NCBI GenBank assembly: GCA_033239005.1 | Contig: BSQZ01000006.1 | Location: forward strand, 2,292,501 to 2,356,500 | Source: Lamellibrachia satsuma | Lineage: Eukaryota > Annelida > Polychaeta > Sabellida > Siboglinidae | Direction: 5' to 3' | Length of the DNA: 64,000 bases | In this document: positions 1-13,606 of the stretch, in pieces | How positions within the stretch are numbered: position 1 is the stretch's first letter | How the letters are laid out: each line of letters opens with the position of its first letter | Program-made: the position numbers and the translations under genes | Notes under the pieces: generated by a model | The model's input: the letters and a program-made list of their open reading frames with translations, nothing else | What the model was told of the DNA's origin: nothing | The model's database searches: none

Positions 1-999
1 ATTCAAATGTGGAATAGGAGACAACACTGCATTTCAATGCAAATGCTACATTTTCAAATGCAAATGCATTAAAAAATACAAATTTGAACTTATAAGTTTT
101 AATGTTACTAACAACAAAGAATTAAGTGCAAGTACTGAAATGAAAAATCCATTTATCCTATGTTATGATAAATACAATTACTGTTGTAATTTTTTATAAT
201 TATTGTAACCATCATATTTGTTTTCAAGCTGTCTCAAAGATATTGACCTCAAGAATCATGGAAAGTGCATCACGTGGCTTTGTGGAACCACAAACAATTC
301 AAAGCAGTTTTGAATTAATGAAGCAATAATGAGTATTGGGTCCAGTTTATGCAGCACAATAATTGGACTAGATATTTATACTGGACTGGACAAATGTGAC
401 AATGACTAGAATCCAGCATTTCTAATCAAAACATTATAATTTTATTATTAATTTGGTTACACACCTGTACCAGATTCGTTTACTTATAATACAGATTCCC
501 TCACGATGAATTGTTTTTGGTCTGTACTTATTTATTTTAATAACTTTTTTTCTAATGCGACTGTAATGGATAATTCATAACTATTGTCTGGTTTCATCGT
601 GTTAGTTAAGCAATGCAGTTACTTTCTCGGCAATGAACATTTTCAGTAATATTTTGAGTAATATTGGTTGGTAGAGGTGTGTGCTGTGTGCTGCCACTGT
701 AGGGTTTTCGTGTCTCGTTTAAGCATTTTTTTCCACAGGTGTGGACATGTATTTGTAAACATTTTAGTTCAGCTTTGGATGAGAATGGCTGAAGAACGTC
801 CTAGTGAATGAATTTGTTTTTAATTCGTCATATTCTTAATTATTGGCGATTGAACATTGTTTTAGTGAGCGGTCAACCGGATCGGTCGCTACACGCCTAC
901 CAAGAATAAGCTGCCGAACCAGTTTCGTCAGGTGCGTCTACAATTCTACCAGAATGTCGTCAATGTGCGTCCCAAGCGACCCATTCAACACTGCTATAC
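1..999. other. AT-rich intergenic DNA, no gene recognised
   Basis: No open frame with recognisable protein similarity, splice structure or RNA gene was seen here. The last 130 bases (about 870-999) are richer in CpG and may be the 5' leader of the LINE that follows, but no boundary can be drawn from sequence alone. Confidence 0.5.
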
Positions 1000-1304
1000 A
1001 ACTTCAGTGACAATGCGAGCTGGGTTCATCAATGCATGTGACCACGCTTGGGTGTGTTCCAATTTGCTGCATCACTAACTCTAAATATTTAAACATATTG
1101 GCTTTTACCGGCTGTCAACTTCGGGCCATAGGGGCCAACATTATGAAGACGAACTTAACGGTGCCACTCAAAACACTCCTTACTCTTCGATCATTAAATA
1201 TATGTGCAACTTCCAGAACGCACCGGGGAACTACTGCTGGAATAAACCATTTTCGCCCCATTTCTTCCGTAATAACAGCTGGAAGACGATTAAGAACGAA
1301 CATT

Positions 1305-2010
<706 letters not shown>

Positions 2011-2019
2011 AACAAATCT

Positions 2020-3172
2020 GGTTGACATATGTCGACAAACTGACACAAGGTATAATGTTACCTGCGTACTACTAAATGCACGGTCAATATGTAACAAAGC
2101 AGTGACGGTGAAGGAACACTTGTTGGACCATGGTGGAGATTTTATGTTTTTAACAGAAACCTGGTGTAAACCGAATAAAACTGCTGTTGTCAACGAATTA
2201 ACTCCACCACGTTACAGCTATATAGGAGAATGTCGTTCAGCTAAGCGCGGAGGCGGCGTTGGAATACTACAGAAGTCTGAATATAAATTGCGAAAGACGA
2301 CAACTAAGCGAAATGAGACCTTTGAACATGTGGACGTTAAATCAACACAAACATTGAGACCTATGCGTGTTGTCGTCATTTGTCGTCCACAGACAACACA
2401 TGTACAGCAGTTCCCCGATGAGATCGCGACATATGTGAATGAGATAGCCATGGCACAGCAAGACATTTTTATCGTTGGTGACTTCAATCTTCACTGTGAA
2501 CTGGGTTTTGCACCCAGTGTAAAGTTATTGAATGAAGTTTTAGCTGAAAATAATCTACAACAACATGTTATATCAAATGTTGACGTGCATGCCCCTGTCA
2601 CGACAAGAATGAAAAAGTCCCGACCCAAGGAACCCTGGTATAATGTTGACATACACAATGCCAGAGCATTGAGACGTTCAAATGAGAAGAGGTGGAGGAA
2701 AATGAAGCTCGAGATCCATCGACAGATTTATGTCCAATACCGAACAGCGGTCAACATTATGATCACCCGAGGTAAGCGGGCTCACTATGAATCAGTGTTG
2801 TCATCACTTGACCAGCGGACATGCTTTCGTGTGGTCAACACCCTGCTAAAGCCACGAAGCACAAGTCGACCACAACTATCAAGCACTGAGAAACTGTGCA
2901 GTGACTTCGCTACTTACTTCGCAGAAAAAACACAAGGAATCAGAATGCAGATCCAGAAGAAGCTGATAAATGATAAAGAATTGTCTGATTACGTCGTTGA
3001 TGTTACCAGCCAACCAGTATCATACCATCTAAATCGACTACTACCTACGACTGACGAGGAACTGAGGAACATCATCAAACTGTGCTCCTCAAAGACATGC
3101 AGTCTGGATGCCTGCCCAACTGAACTCATGGAGAGAACACTGCATTCCCTATTTGGTGGCCATATTAAATAA
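2020..3172 (+). pseudogene. LINE ORF2 fragment: AP endonuclease and N-terminal RT region
   Basis: A continuous frame covers the endonuclease N-terminal half and the linker into the reverse transcriptase. Visible motifs are LLNARSICNK near 2075, LTETWC, the glycine-rich RGGGVGIL, and GDFNLH with its metal-binding Asp. The catalytic SDH box expected near the end of the domain is missing, and the frame goes straight to a Lys/Arg-rich linker (RRSNEKRWRKMK). The endonuclease is therefore probably inactive. The frame stops at 3172 before the RT core, which continues in other frames. Confidence 0.75.
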
Positions 3173-4619
3173 CAGCTTCGAACAAGGAATATTTCCTAAC
3201 ACGCTGAGAACTGCAGTTGTGAAACCACTGCTGAAAAGTGACACGATAAATAAAGATCTGCTAAAAAAAACTACAGACCAGTTTCCAACATAGCGTTCAT
3301 CGGCAAAGCGTTAGAGACAGTTGCAGTCCATCGGCTAACAGAACACCTAACTATGAATGGACTGCACGAAGAATTCAAGTCTGCATACAAGACGCTGCAC
3401 ATTACCGAGACAACCCTGTTGAGAGTAAAGCATGACATATCGTAAGAGCTTTTGACAGGAACCATACCACGATGTTTGTTATGCTAGATATATCAGCAAC
3501 ATTCGACACTATCGATCATGCACACTTGTTTAAACTTCTGCAAGATGAATACGGTGTGCGTGGAACGGCACTAGCTTGGTTCCGGACATACATGGAAGAC
3601 CGCACCTATCGCGTCCAGATTGACTGAACAACATCTGAGCATAATTCCTCTGCAGTGCGGTGTACCACAGGGCTCGGTCCTTGGGCCAGTTATGTTTACT
3701 CTGTACACCACGCCAGTGCAGCGCATATTCAGAAAATATGGAGTACACTACCACAAATATGCGGATGACATTCAACTATATATGCATCCTACAATCCAGC
3801 TGTGCCGGGCGACCAAGTGGAAACAGTGAGGCGACTCACTGACTGTATTAGGGAAGTTAGACGATGGATGACTCTTCGTATGCTAAAGTTAAATGATGCC
3901 AAAACTGAGATGATTATTTATATATCAAAACATCATCTCAAGTTATATGGAGTTTGCTCTACGACCATTGGAGCTGACATCATTTCATCAGTAAACTGCA
4001 TACGAAATTTGGGAGTTCATATGGATCAACATCTGACGATGACACATCATGTGACAGCTGTGTGTGCTGCTTGTAATTATCATATATACATACTATCATC
4101 AATACGTCACTATCTCACAACAGATGCCACCAAAAGTGCTGTGAACGCACTTAATTGTGACCTCTCGCCTAGATTACTGTAATTCGCTCTTGGTTAACCT
4201 CCCGGCATCACAGATACTTCGACTGCAACGAGTACAGAGCAATGCTGCTAGACTAATTACGTGCGCACCAGTAGGCACGACCACATAACACAAGTCTTAA
4301 GGGGTTTACACTGGCTGCCGGTAGCAAGTCGAATACATTTCAAGGTGCTAGTGCATACCGATGCGTCAATGGTTTGGCGCCGACTTACTTGGCCAAACTT
4401 TTACAGATACGAACTCCTGATGGGCGTCTACGCAAGGACTATGCGCCAACACTGCAACAATGCATCACTAAGAAGAGCATTGGTGAATCTGCATTTGGAA
4501 CAACAACGCCTCGACTTTGGAATTCATTGCCCGCCGATATTCGTAATTCCAAGACGCTAAACATTTTTAGGAAGTCTTTAAAGACTCGCCTTTTTATTAG
4601 TCACTTCAAATATATGTAA
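3108..4619 (+). pseudogene. LINE ORF2 remnant: reverse transcriptase and C-terminal tail, frameshifted
   Basis: RT blocks appear in order but in different frames: the region before the palm (EQGIFPNTLRTAVVKPLLK, 3180-3240), the box containing GVPQGSVLGP (3659), YADDIQLYMH (3758), the thumb region with LRMLKLNDAKTEM (3870-3915), and the C-terminal LHWLPV and PRLWNSLPADI segments up to 4619. In-frame stops such as those near 3290, 3444 and 3627 break it. The YADD catalytic pair itself is intact. Confidence 0.75.
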
Positions 4620-4904
4620 ATGAAGATAATATTATGTGATGGACACAATGGATGGACTATTTATGATATACATTAATTTTGCATTAGAATTCTCACCAGA
4701 TTTTAAGGTTTTCTAGATTATTTTATTTATTTATTTCTAAAGTAATTTTATTTATTTATTCAGTTTTTACACATATGTGTTTATATTCAAATAGTATTTT
4801 ATACCATGTGAATAGTGCTTTATACCATGTACAGCACATTGATCAATATAGTGGGAATTGCCGCTTTTTAAAAATGCTGTATTATTATTATATAAAAGTC
4901 AAGA

Positions 4905-5215
4905 AACGCTACAGTACGTAGATCCGCGGAAACCGCGAGAAATGCGCGAGGATTGCTGATGATGTCATGTGATGGGCTTCATAATACGACCTGATTTTCC
5001 CGCATGCATGGAGCCTACCAACTTCCTTGGCATCTATGCGAAGATGTGTACAACAAACGGTGGCGTCACAGCGCGGAGCCTGTATAATCGAGGTTATGAC
5101 TTTATCGAATATTTTAACTGGATAGTGCTGACCTCTGTTGGGTTGTTTCGTACACGCGCACTCTGCGGGGATTCCCCGACGAGCGTAATGCCCTCTATCG
5201 GTGCGTCATTTATGT
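4905..5215. promoter_or_regulatory. CpG-rich patch, candidate promoter or first exon of TMEM94
   Basis: This stretch holds around 25 CpG dinucleotides in about 310 bases, far above its AT-rich surroundings. It starts just after the LINE tail and ends before the foldback element. It is the only such patch between the LINE and the first TMEM94 exon found (6945), so it may be the promoter or non-coding first exon. I found no ATG-to-donor segment here with the phase 0 end that exon 1 requires, so the link is inference. Unmethylated transposon remnant is the alternative. Confidence 0.3.
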
Positions 5216-5475
5216 AATGTATATTATTATTATTGTATATGTACGTTTAATACAAATGTTGTCGCTTAATTTGTACCTATACGGCCAGTGATTGTGAGTT
5301 GGTAAAGTGCTGATAAACGACATGTAGTCTGAAGGTGTAAATTGGTCGGAATCGTGGTCATACAACATATTTAAAAGTTTCGTTCAAGGTAAAACTCGTT
5401 ATATCGCCCAACGTCAACAAGAAACAAGTTAAATTTGGCACCAAATGCCCAAAAAAACAAATAATAATTCCTACA

Positions 5476-6346
5476 GATGCATGTGTAAAGAATAGGATTA
5501 TATTTTGTTTTTTGGTATACTCACTGACACCTGACGGTGAAAATGTTTCTGGTTTCAGACCGATGAAAATATGCTAAAGCCAGTAAAGGTGTGTGAGAAG
5601 CTTTAATTTATATATACAAATAATAAGAACGTTCACGGTAATCATTTGAGAGTTATTTACAACTGGATGCCATGTATTATCGCTCGCGCACTGCTGACTT
5701 AGCAAAATTTATATGTACAGCAAATCTGTTTACTTTACTCAAAACAGTCATTTGGGGGCATCAGCTTTGTTGCCTTAGCATTTTAGACACCTTGTTAGGC
5801 TTAAATATTTTAATATTTTTCAACTGATTCCACACCTCTAGATGAGTAGTTTTAGCGATAATCCATAGTATGTTTTTAATATCTGAAGCGAGATCTGATA
5901 TTTAAATAATTATTTCAGGGACAATTAATTGGGAAATTACATTTCTGACTCTTCAAGGTTGTATGACACAGTTGTTCCTTCTGATCTAAAACTGTTCATT
6001 TAGATGTGTGGAATTAGTCGAAAAAATCTTAAATTATATATGCCTAACAATGTGTCTAAATGCACATAATCCCACAAAGCTCATGCCCCCAAACTGAATG
6101 TTTTGAGTAAAGTAAACAGATTTGCTATGCATATAGATCTTGCTATGCCGGCAGTGCATGAGCGATAATATATGGTATCCAGTTGTAAATAACTCTCAAA
6201 TGATTACAGTGAAAATGTTTACATATAAAGCTTCTCACACACCTTTAACATCTTTTCATCAGTCTGAAGCCAGAAAAATTTACACCATTTGGTGTCAGTT
6301 CTGTGAGTACACCCAAAAACAAAATATAATCCTATTCTTTACACAG
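5476..6346. mobile_element. Foldback (long inverted repeat) element, about 870 bp
   Basis: The left arm (about 5476-5860) is an imperfect reverse complement of the right arm (about 5978-6346), leaving roughly 117 bases of spacer. Matching outer ends are TGTGTAAAGAATAGGATTAT on the left and ATAATCCTATTCTTTACACA on the right; inner matches include CTCAAATGATTAC and GTAAACAGATTTGC with their complements. No transposase frame is present. The structure fits a non-autonomous foldback element or MITE with very long terminal repeats. Mismatches throughout suggest it is old. Target duplication was not resolved. Confidence 0.75.
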
Positions 6347-6944
6347 ACTTCAAAACAGCCGAGGTCGCCAGTGGACTCCAGAGTTACAACTAGGTCATGA
6401 GACTTACGTTCCCTATTGCGATGGGCATTGGCATTGCCATTGACTTCAATATCATCACAGCCGGTATGCAATCAGTCATGTTTTAGCAACGTCTTCTTGG
6501 ATGGCTCCCATCAATGCAGCATTCGTAGGCAAGGTAAGACCCTAGTTAGCATCAAAGGACACAGCAATTGCATTTATGAGCAACTAGGAGCAAGTGACTG
6601 AGATCTAGTGGTACCATCTAGGCATAACTACAACAATAAAGATATATGCTCAGAGATTACACATTGAGATAGTAAATGGACATGTTTAGGCTTTTGTAAT
6701 TTGAGAGAAAAGTACTAAAATCATCTCAGTACAGAATTCTATTAGTTGTAGTATATATTGAATCTACTCACATTCAAGCAACATCAACCCAAATAAATTA
6801 TACAGACACTTCCTAGGAATTGTTGTGGGGTACATTCAACTCCCTGCTGGTACACAACCCTTTTGCTATGTGTGGAAAGAATAAAAACAACATATTTTAT
6901 GTACAAACGTTAACCTGAAAGGTTTTCTCATATTGCTAATACAG
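6347..6944. other. Non-coding stretch between foldback element and TMEM94 exon 1
   Basis: No exon, repeat array or RNA gene recognised. The missing first coding exon of TMEM94 (about 10 codons in relatives) could lie here or further upstream, but no convincing ATG with a phase 0 donor was found. Confidence 0.4.
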
Positions 6945-9900
6945 GACATACCAGAGTATGTACATGGCTTGTCAACACGCGATGCACTGCAGCTTCTGCG
7001 TGCAGAGTTGGCAGAATGCATCGACAGCTATGAAGCACACTTGAAGTCAATGACATGGTCTGAGATGCTAGGTTCGAGCTTCTTGCATCACAACAATGTG
7101 ACGTCTGTGTTGCCATGGACTAGCATTGCTGTGGAGCTTGTATGCGCAATGCTGTTGTTGGTGGCATATGCAGCTCAACCACATGGGTGAGTATACACTA
7201 ATAAATGAAACTAAGAAAGAAAAGCACCTACTGTAACTTTATTAGTAATGATGTAGTGTATTTTTTTTACCTGAAAAATATATGATTTTGTAACATCCTT
7301 GTAGGATATTAATAATATTGATGGATGCATATGTCCAGTGCTTTTTACACTTGTCAAAAGGAAGACAACTTTTATTGCTCTACATAATTTAGTAAATCAA
7401 TAAAACACATCTGAATATGTTTGTGTCACATGTTACACAGATTGCGAGATGATTGGCTGGTTGTGGAGGCGTTGCTATTGCTGTTCATTCTTGTCGTCAA
7501 TGTGTACTTCCTTGCTTGGGACGATTCGCTCCGACAGAGGGAAATGGCCAACAGGGCAAGACAGGCGCTCAAGAACATTGAAGGTCTTTACAGTTTCTTT
7601 ACAGTGTTTTTTACATTTCATCATACATGTTGTTATTATGATAATTTGTGCAGTTTGAGGGTGTCTAAGGATACACAGAGTTTGTTGTCAACCATAGGTG
7701 GCCACTTGTACAGTTTACTTGTGAATGTTACAGATTTTACTAAATTAGATGGTGTTATGGACATAGGAGACATTCAGTATTGCTTTTGCACATTCATTAA
7801 GCGTTTTTGTATTGCAGGATATGGCAAATATTTGGTGAATGGCAGCGAATAACAGATCATCAGTTCAAAACGTCCTAAAAGCAACTCTCACAAATATCTT
7901 AGCAGTGTATGGTCAGCTGCGTGAAAGTCTCGTGTGCAGTGTTTTGAAATAATCCCTTACTGTGTGCAGTGTTTTGAGATCATCCATTACTGTGTGCAGC
8001 GTTTTGAGATCACCCCTTACTGTATGCAGGTTTTTGAGATCATGCCTTATTGTGTGCAGTGTTTTGCGATAATCCCTTACTGTGTGCAGTATTTTGAGAT
8101 AATCCCTTACTGTGTGCATTGTTTTGAAATCATCCCTTACTGTGTGCAGTATTTTGTTATGTGAATATTTATATAAGAATGCTGAAACATGATTTTTTTA
8201 GTTTGCTTTTTATTAAAAAAATTCTCTTTCTACAGCCTGTTACCATTGTGATGTGTGGGCACCTGAAGAGTACATTAATTTGTACTGTCCACTTTCACCG
8301 TGTGTGAGTCTGCAGTGGACACTGAGGGACAGCCAAGTGGTCAACCTGCCAACCAGCTTCCTGGTCAAGGGTGATATCATCCTGCTACGGCCTGGTCATG
8401 TCGTGCCAGCGACTTGTGATGAAATAGAGGTGATGATGTGTTGGGCGTAGTAGGACTGTCAGGGGTGGGCTCCATTACAATGGTCGATTACAATTACCCT
8501 GCATCATGAAAGCCCAATTACAGTTACAGTTACAACACTTCAAAAAAGTCAATTATAATTACATTGTTTCAAAAATGTCAATTACACTGCTAGCTTCATA
8601 AAAGTTCCATTGCAATGGGTCATATGTTGAATACAACTACATTGTTTTATAAAGGAAGACTACATGTGCCACTATTATTTGTTTATAGACATTTATTGCT
8701 AACTTTTAGTTGAATTCCTGCATTCCTTCTGCCAAGGTTGAGTTCAGTTGCAATTGTCAAATAATGGTCAGTTACAATTAGACAGTCTCATAAAAGTTCA
8801 TTTGCTTATATATTTTTTTTAAATCTTGAGCTTGAGAAATACAGATAGAGGGAAGGCACAGGCTTGAGAAATACAGATAGAGGGTGGGCACGGGCTTGAG
8901 AAATACAGATAGAGGGAGGGCACAGGCTTGAGAAATACAGATAGAGGGAGGGCACAGGCTTGAGAAATACAGATAGAGGGTGGGCACAGGCTTGAGAAAT
9001 ACAGATAGAGGGAGGGCACAGGCTTGAGAAATACAGATAGAGGGAGGGCACAGGCTTGAGAAATACAGAAAGAGGGTGGGCACAGGCTTGAGAAATACAG
9101 ATAGAGTGCGGGCACGTGCTTGAGAAATACAGATAGAGGGAGGGCACAGGCATGAGAAATACAGATAGAGGGTGGGTACAGGCTTGAGAAATACAGATAG
9201 AGTGCGGGCACGTGCTTGAGAAATACAGATAGAGGGAGGGCACATGCTTGAGAAATACAGATAGAGGGAGGGCATGTGCATATATATTACGATGGAGAGA
9301 TGGATGGCATGTGTGTGTTCAAAGCAGCATCAAGACTGTAGCATGGATATGAAATGTATTAATTAACCACATATATTTGAAACATCGAAGTAAACTACAT
9401 TTGCCAAATCAAGAACATTTTTAACAACGTATTTGATAGGATGATGAAGCCATTGGTACATCGTTCTATTTCATGTTTACATGGGTTGATCCATTGGGGG
9501 TGATAACAATGTCAAGAGGAATGTATTGACCAGTAAAACTGTCTGTTGTGTAGATGGGGGACGCGGACATGCATGGGCAGTACGAAGCAGGCGATGTGTA
9601 CAGTCCAAAGATACACTCAAGTGGAGACATGTTCTATGGGCCGCAACCAAGATACCCAGCCAGAACACGGCTGGCCACACTCCGCGAGACTCCGTTCTGC
9701 TCCAGTTTCACGTAGGTTTTATATCTATGTCGTTCTGTCTCTTTCTTGGTTTCAGTGTCTGTCCTCGCCACAGTGTTGGTGTCAGGACATTTCATCAACC
9801 TTCATTTTTTTTCAATTTATATTTACTTAACCATAAAACAGCTTATGGCGATCTGAGTGACTTTAATAATGTCATTATCAGCAAATGCAATATGAACATA

Positions 9901-12900
9901 TTCAACATCGTAAATACTCTTAGAGATGTTTATTGTTCACTATGTTACTGATGGGCTCTGTTTATGGGCTTCCATTTGATGTTACTCCTGGCTCCTCATA
10001 GCAGAAGTTCTTCGACAGTTTTCAAATAATCTCTTTAATATCTCTTATTAGTGACAAATAGACATTTCATTTAATAATGTTTCTAATAATATTATATACT
10101 ATTTATTTGCGTAAACTCTTTGGAGGACTTTTGACTTGACTGTTCAAGCCAGTTCTTCTAAAGATCTCAAACAGTTTTTTATTTCACTCTGTTGCATAGC
10201 TTCCCAAAGTCAGTGAAACATAAATACCTGAATTTAAATTGTTTTCTCTTATGGAGACTGAGCACACTCATGTAGCCTATGTAGACTGAGCACACTGGCA
10301 CTGCACACTTCAGGATTGTAACTGTCTTGTGTACTAAACATCATATATTGCTCTGGGAAGTTCCACTTAAAGCAAACTCATTTGGGTAAATTCAGTGCAC
10401 ATTTCTAACAAATTGTTGTCATACATAATATATTAAGTGTTCATTCCTATAATAATACACACTTGGTTGGCAGGTTTGTAACATAATAGTAAAATTACTA
10501 TTTAAACTGTGGTGTTTAGCATCCCCTCAGAAATACCTTTTTGACATATAAAACATCAGAAACAATTTTTTTGAATGTTTTAAGACATTCTAGAAATACT
10601 GGGAGTATAGTTAACTGTAAAATGATTGCATATTGATTTTTTTTCTTAATCTCAATTAAGCATTTAGAGTAGTGCTGAGTGGCAAGTTGATTGTCTGGTT
10701 CCGGGTCAGCAGTGATACCGCTTTGGCAGCAAAATTGTCGGACACTTCGGTGAATTAGTTGGTCATTTTGGTGGCAAATTTTTTTTATTTTGGCGCATAA
10801 TGTTGGTCGTTTTGGCAGCATTACCACTTTGCAGCAAAATTCTTGGATGCTTTGACAAAATAATTAGTCACTTTGGCGGCACTATTAATGTGTAATGTGG
10901 CATGGTCTGTGCATGTCCCTATAGTCTGGCACATGTGTGCCCTTTTATAAAAAAATTTGGTGCTATGTTTTACCATGAGGTGGTGAGGTGATACTCGATT
11001 ATACAAGTTATATTAATGGACTATTTTAATATTATTTGCATTTGAAACAGACATTTAAACAATCAAATGTTTTTTATTAATTTTAAAAATAGTATTTGTG
11101 TTTGATCATCTTGAAGTAATTGTATTTGTAAATACTATGCAGTACATGTCGGTGGTGATATCGGCAAAATTCCTTTTATAAAAAGGTGCTGAAGCGACCA
11201 AAATTTGCTGCCAAATTGACCAAATTGTCCTGCCGATGAAACCAAAAAAGTTTGGTTGCATCGGCAAGCCGAAGCAGAATCATTGCCAAAATTTCCCGAT
11301 AACGATTGGCCTACATAGCAAGAATAATGTCTATAATTTATTCATTCAGTGAATCAATTGGCCATGTAATGAGCAGTGTCATACATTTCCTTAAGAGGTG
11401 TTAGTTAGTGAAAGTATCTAACATTTTCTGACATTAGATATACCTTTCTGACATCAGATACACCTTTCTGACATCAGATATACCTTTCTGAAATCAGATA
11501 TACCTTTCTGAAATCAGATATACCTTTCTGAAATCAGATATACCTTTCTGAAATCAGATATACCTTTCTGAAATCAGATATACCTTTCTGACATCGGATA
11601 TACCTTTCTGAAATCGGATATACCTTTCTGAATTCAGATATACCTTTCTGAAATCAGATATACCTTTCTGACATCAGATATACCTTTCTGACCATTACAA
11701 ACCTTTTTTAATTGAAATTCACTACAGCTGATAGATTTGTTCTTGGCAAAAATACTAACCTGGTAAGTGTTTTGGTAATACTTTAGACAATGCATAACCT
11801 CACTGGAGTAATGTTTTCTGCAATTTGGTAGTGCTAGCAGACTGCAGTGTGAATATGCTTAAGCATAAAATTAACAGATATCTGATAAGGGCTAATAGTG
11901 GCTATACATATATGAACGCAACTTGTTGGACTCTTGATAAGCCAATGGCTTCCTTGTCCACTTGCCATCAAGAGCTTGTAACTTTGGGTGGCAGTTTTGT
12001 TAAATCCTTTTTTAAATACTTATCTTTGTTTGAGACAGAATGATGCTGGAACAGGCCAACCACCGACCATCGAGTCTGCTCAGTAATGAGATGCATCAGG
12101 TGTGTTTTGTGTGGATTGAGCGACGCGTTCTGCCCACTATACTGGTAGGTAGCGCCATCCCAAGACATCTTTATTGGCATGAAGGAAATGTTTGGACATT
12201 TACAATGGAATAGCAAAATGTTCATTTGCTGGCTAATATGAGTTATTAAAATACAAAAATTCCATGATTATTTTTATGCTATTCAGTTATGGTAATATTA
12301 ATAACCAATGAAACGTAATCAGATCTACCCGAATTGGTGCATTCATGATTTATGTCGAATAATTAGTAAAGAAATCACTAAGAGTTTTAGCATGATCTAT
12401 TTGTGATTATTTAAAACTTATAGTTAATGTGAGTATTTGTGAATGACTGTTCGGTTGCCTCTAGATGGTGCTTCTTGTTCTTAACACACTGAGATACATA
12501 TTCTTGGGGAGAAGTACAGGACACTGGACCGAGATGCTCATCTCGTTACAGGTAGGACCAGACAGAATTAGTTGTGTCCAGTTGCATATTTAGGGGAGGG
12601 TGGGCCATAGCCCCCTTTAGCAAATAAAACAAATTTTTCCATATTTTTTTATTGTGCCACTGCATTTTAGCATGGTAAGCTAATGGGTGATGCTTGACTC
12701 CCCCTTGATCCCCTCTTTGTGAGATCCTACATATGCTACTGTGTGTGTCATTTAGCAGTAGATGTAGTTAATGAAACAAACTGCAGCAAAAGTATGGCAT
12801 TTACTTACTTATTTAATTTTTTACTCGTCTCATTTTAGAATCATTTGAGAAATATCAAACCTATCTAGTGTCCACTCCCACATACTGGCTCATTGAGAAA

Positions 12901-13606
12901 TATCAAACTTATCTAGTGTCCACTCCCACATACTGGCTCATTGAGAAATATCAAACCTATCTAGTGTCCACTCCCACGTACTGGCTCATTGAGAAATATC
13001 AAACCTATCTAGTGTCCACTCCCACGTGCTGGCTCATTGAGAAATGTCAAACCTATCTGACCATTCATGCACGACAACCCAGACAGTTTCGATCATTTGG
13101 TTCAAATCCGGTTTTGTTAAGATGAACGTCGAAACTAGAGCTTTCTCAGTTATCGCACCAACTCTGTCTAACTCACTCCCTATTAGAATTAAGTCAGCAG
13201 GAAATATAGTAAAAAAATTGCTGTCAACTATGAACACATCTGTTTAAACTTGCTTATCCTCCAACTGTTGACTACTGAAATTGCTAACCAATTAGAAACT
13301 GCTTACCCCTTTTATTTGGACACGCTGCTGAGCTTGGGTTTCCTCATGATTTTAGAACAATAGAAGTGTCTTTATTGTATTGTATTGTGTTGTGTTGTGT
13401 TGTATTGTATTGTATTGTATTGTATTGTATTGTATTGTATTGTATTGTATTGTATTGTATTGTATTGTGGGACTCGTCACTGCTGTTGCCAGGTACATGC
13501 TTTGCTTCCCCTCACTGCCTTAGTCTTCCCAATCCTGTGGAAGATCCTTGATGCGTTTGGAGTTGCAAAGATCCAGGTCGTCTTCTCGCATTTTGTTGCG
13601 ACCCAG
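6945..13606 (+). CDS. TMEM94: TMEM94 exons 1-7: N-terminal membrane segments and actuator-like loop
   Basis: Exons 1-2 hold the N-terminal helix (GLSTRDALQLLRAELAE) and two membrane segments (around SIAVELVCAMLLLVAY and VVEALLLLFILVVNVYFLAW). Exon 3 has VVNLPTSFLVKGDIILLRPG, the counterpart of the P-type ATPase actuator strand ending in GD. Exon 4 encodes a Gly/Asp/Pro-rich linker followed by RLATLRETPF. Exons 5-7 give two further membrane segments (PTILMVLLVLNTLRYIFL and LPLTALVFPILWKIL). The exon 4 linker is divergent from vertebrates; its frame is fixed by both junctions (phase 0 in, phase 2 out). Confidence 0.93.

Noticed and set aside
778..815. Short ATG frame MRMAEERPSE as the missing TMEM94 first exon
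   Set aside because: No donor in the required phase 0, and no similarity to the family N-terminus.
4975..5215. ATG frame in the CpG-rich patch as a separate small gene or TMEM94 exon 1
   Set aside because: No donor with phase 0 and no family similarity; kept only as a candidate promoter patch.
7926..8160. CRISPR-like regular repeats
   Set aside because: Units are contiguous with no unique spacers and the genome is eukaryotic; it is a minisatellite.
8778..9281. Three overlapping minus-strand frames with LYLYFSS-type repeats
   Set aside because: Artefact of the 32-bp minisatellite.
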